Shown: positions 63,967 through 64,000 of the stretch, piece by piece
Numbering within the stretch: the first letter of the stretch is position 1
How the letters are laid out: each line of letters begins with the position of its first letter
Source: Trichoplax adhaerens
Taxonomy: Eukaryota > Placozoa > Uniplacotomia > Trichoplacea > Trichoplacidae
Assembly (NCBI RefSeq): GCF_000150275.1
Contig: NW_002060955.1
Span: 1,762,537-1,826,536, forward strand
DNA length: 64,000 bases
Direction of reading: 5' to 3'
The notes under the pieces: generated by a model
Databases searched by the model: none
Told to the model about the DNA's origin: nothing
The model's input: only the letters and a program-made list of their open reading frames with translations
Translations under genes and position numbers: made by a program

Positions 63967-64000
63967 CTAAAAATTTAATTTGATTAATCTTGATAGGTAT

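Overview
This is a eukaryotic, intron-rich, AT-rich stretch from an animal genome. It carries no prokaryotic features and I see no virus, transposase or CRISPR. The gene set consists of an OFD1-type ciliary protein, NUP54, FIP1L1, ribosomal protein S3, an ankyrin-type mitochondrial CLPB, two arrestin-domain proteins, and an LRR-containing rhodopsin-type GPCR of the relaxin-receptor/LGR kind. Together with compact genes (introns mostly about 60-300 bases) this suggests an early-branching metazoan. A placozoan such as Trichoplax/Hoilungia is my best guess, but that is inference and not proven by the sequence.

Layout, left to right. 174-1226 (+): the last four exons of an unrecognised Ser/Arg/Asn-rich protein. 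3366-7691 (-): OFD1-like gene, 11 exons. 7.7-11.7 kb: spacer with an array built on the palindrome GTACAGTAC/GTACTGTAC. 11689-14664 (+): NUP54, 10 exons. 14956-16456 (-): a complete small four-exon gene for a basic 137-residue protein I cannot name. 17951-21979 (+): FIP1L1, 13 exons. 23322-24434 (-): RPS3, four exons, first short exon not found. 24.4-31.6 kb: gene-poor, with a second GTACAGTAC-based array (26.3-27.0 kb) and a diverged about 230-base tandem array (29.4-30.1 kb). 31612-34673 and 36747-39699 (+): two tandem paralogous arrestin-domain genes with matching exon structure. 40219-44004 (-): CLPB, 17 exons. 44.5-46.9 kb: diverged tandem repeats. 47372-48369 (+): a degraded class A GPCR pseudogene. 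50295-63966 (-): a very large LRR-GPCR gene, open at the right window edge. Its seven-helix domain sits in one terminal exon, preceded by 21 clear and 2 tentative single-repeat exons.

The genes are unrelated housekeeping, ciliary, RNA-processing and signalling genes; they do not form one system. I joined exons by hand, using GT-AG (rarely GC-AG) signals, phase consistency and protein-family continuity. Terminal exons and first ATGs are the least certain parts. The most interesting points are the phase-symmetric one-LRR-per-exon GPCR, an intronic minisatellite that grew out of the 3' end of an arrestin-gene exon, shared C-terminal PDZ-type motifs of the two arrestin paralogs, a well-supported GC-AG intron in CLPB, and the small unrecognised gene.
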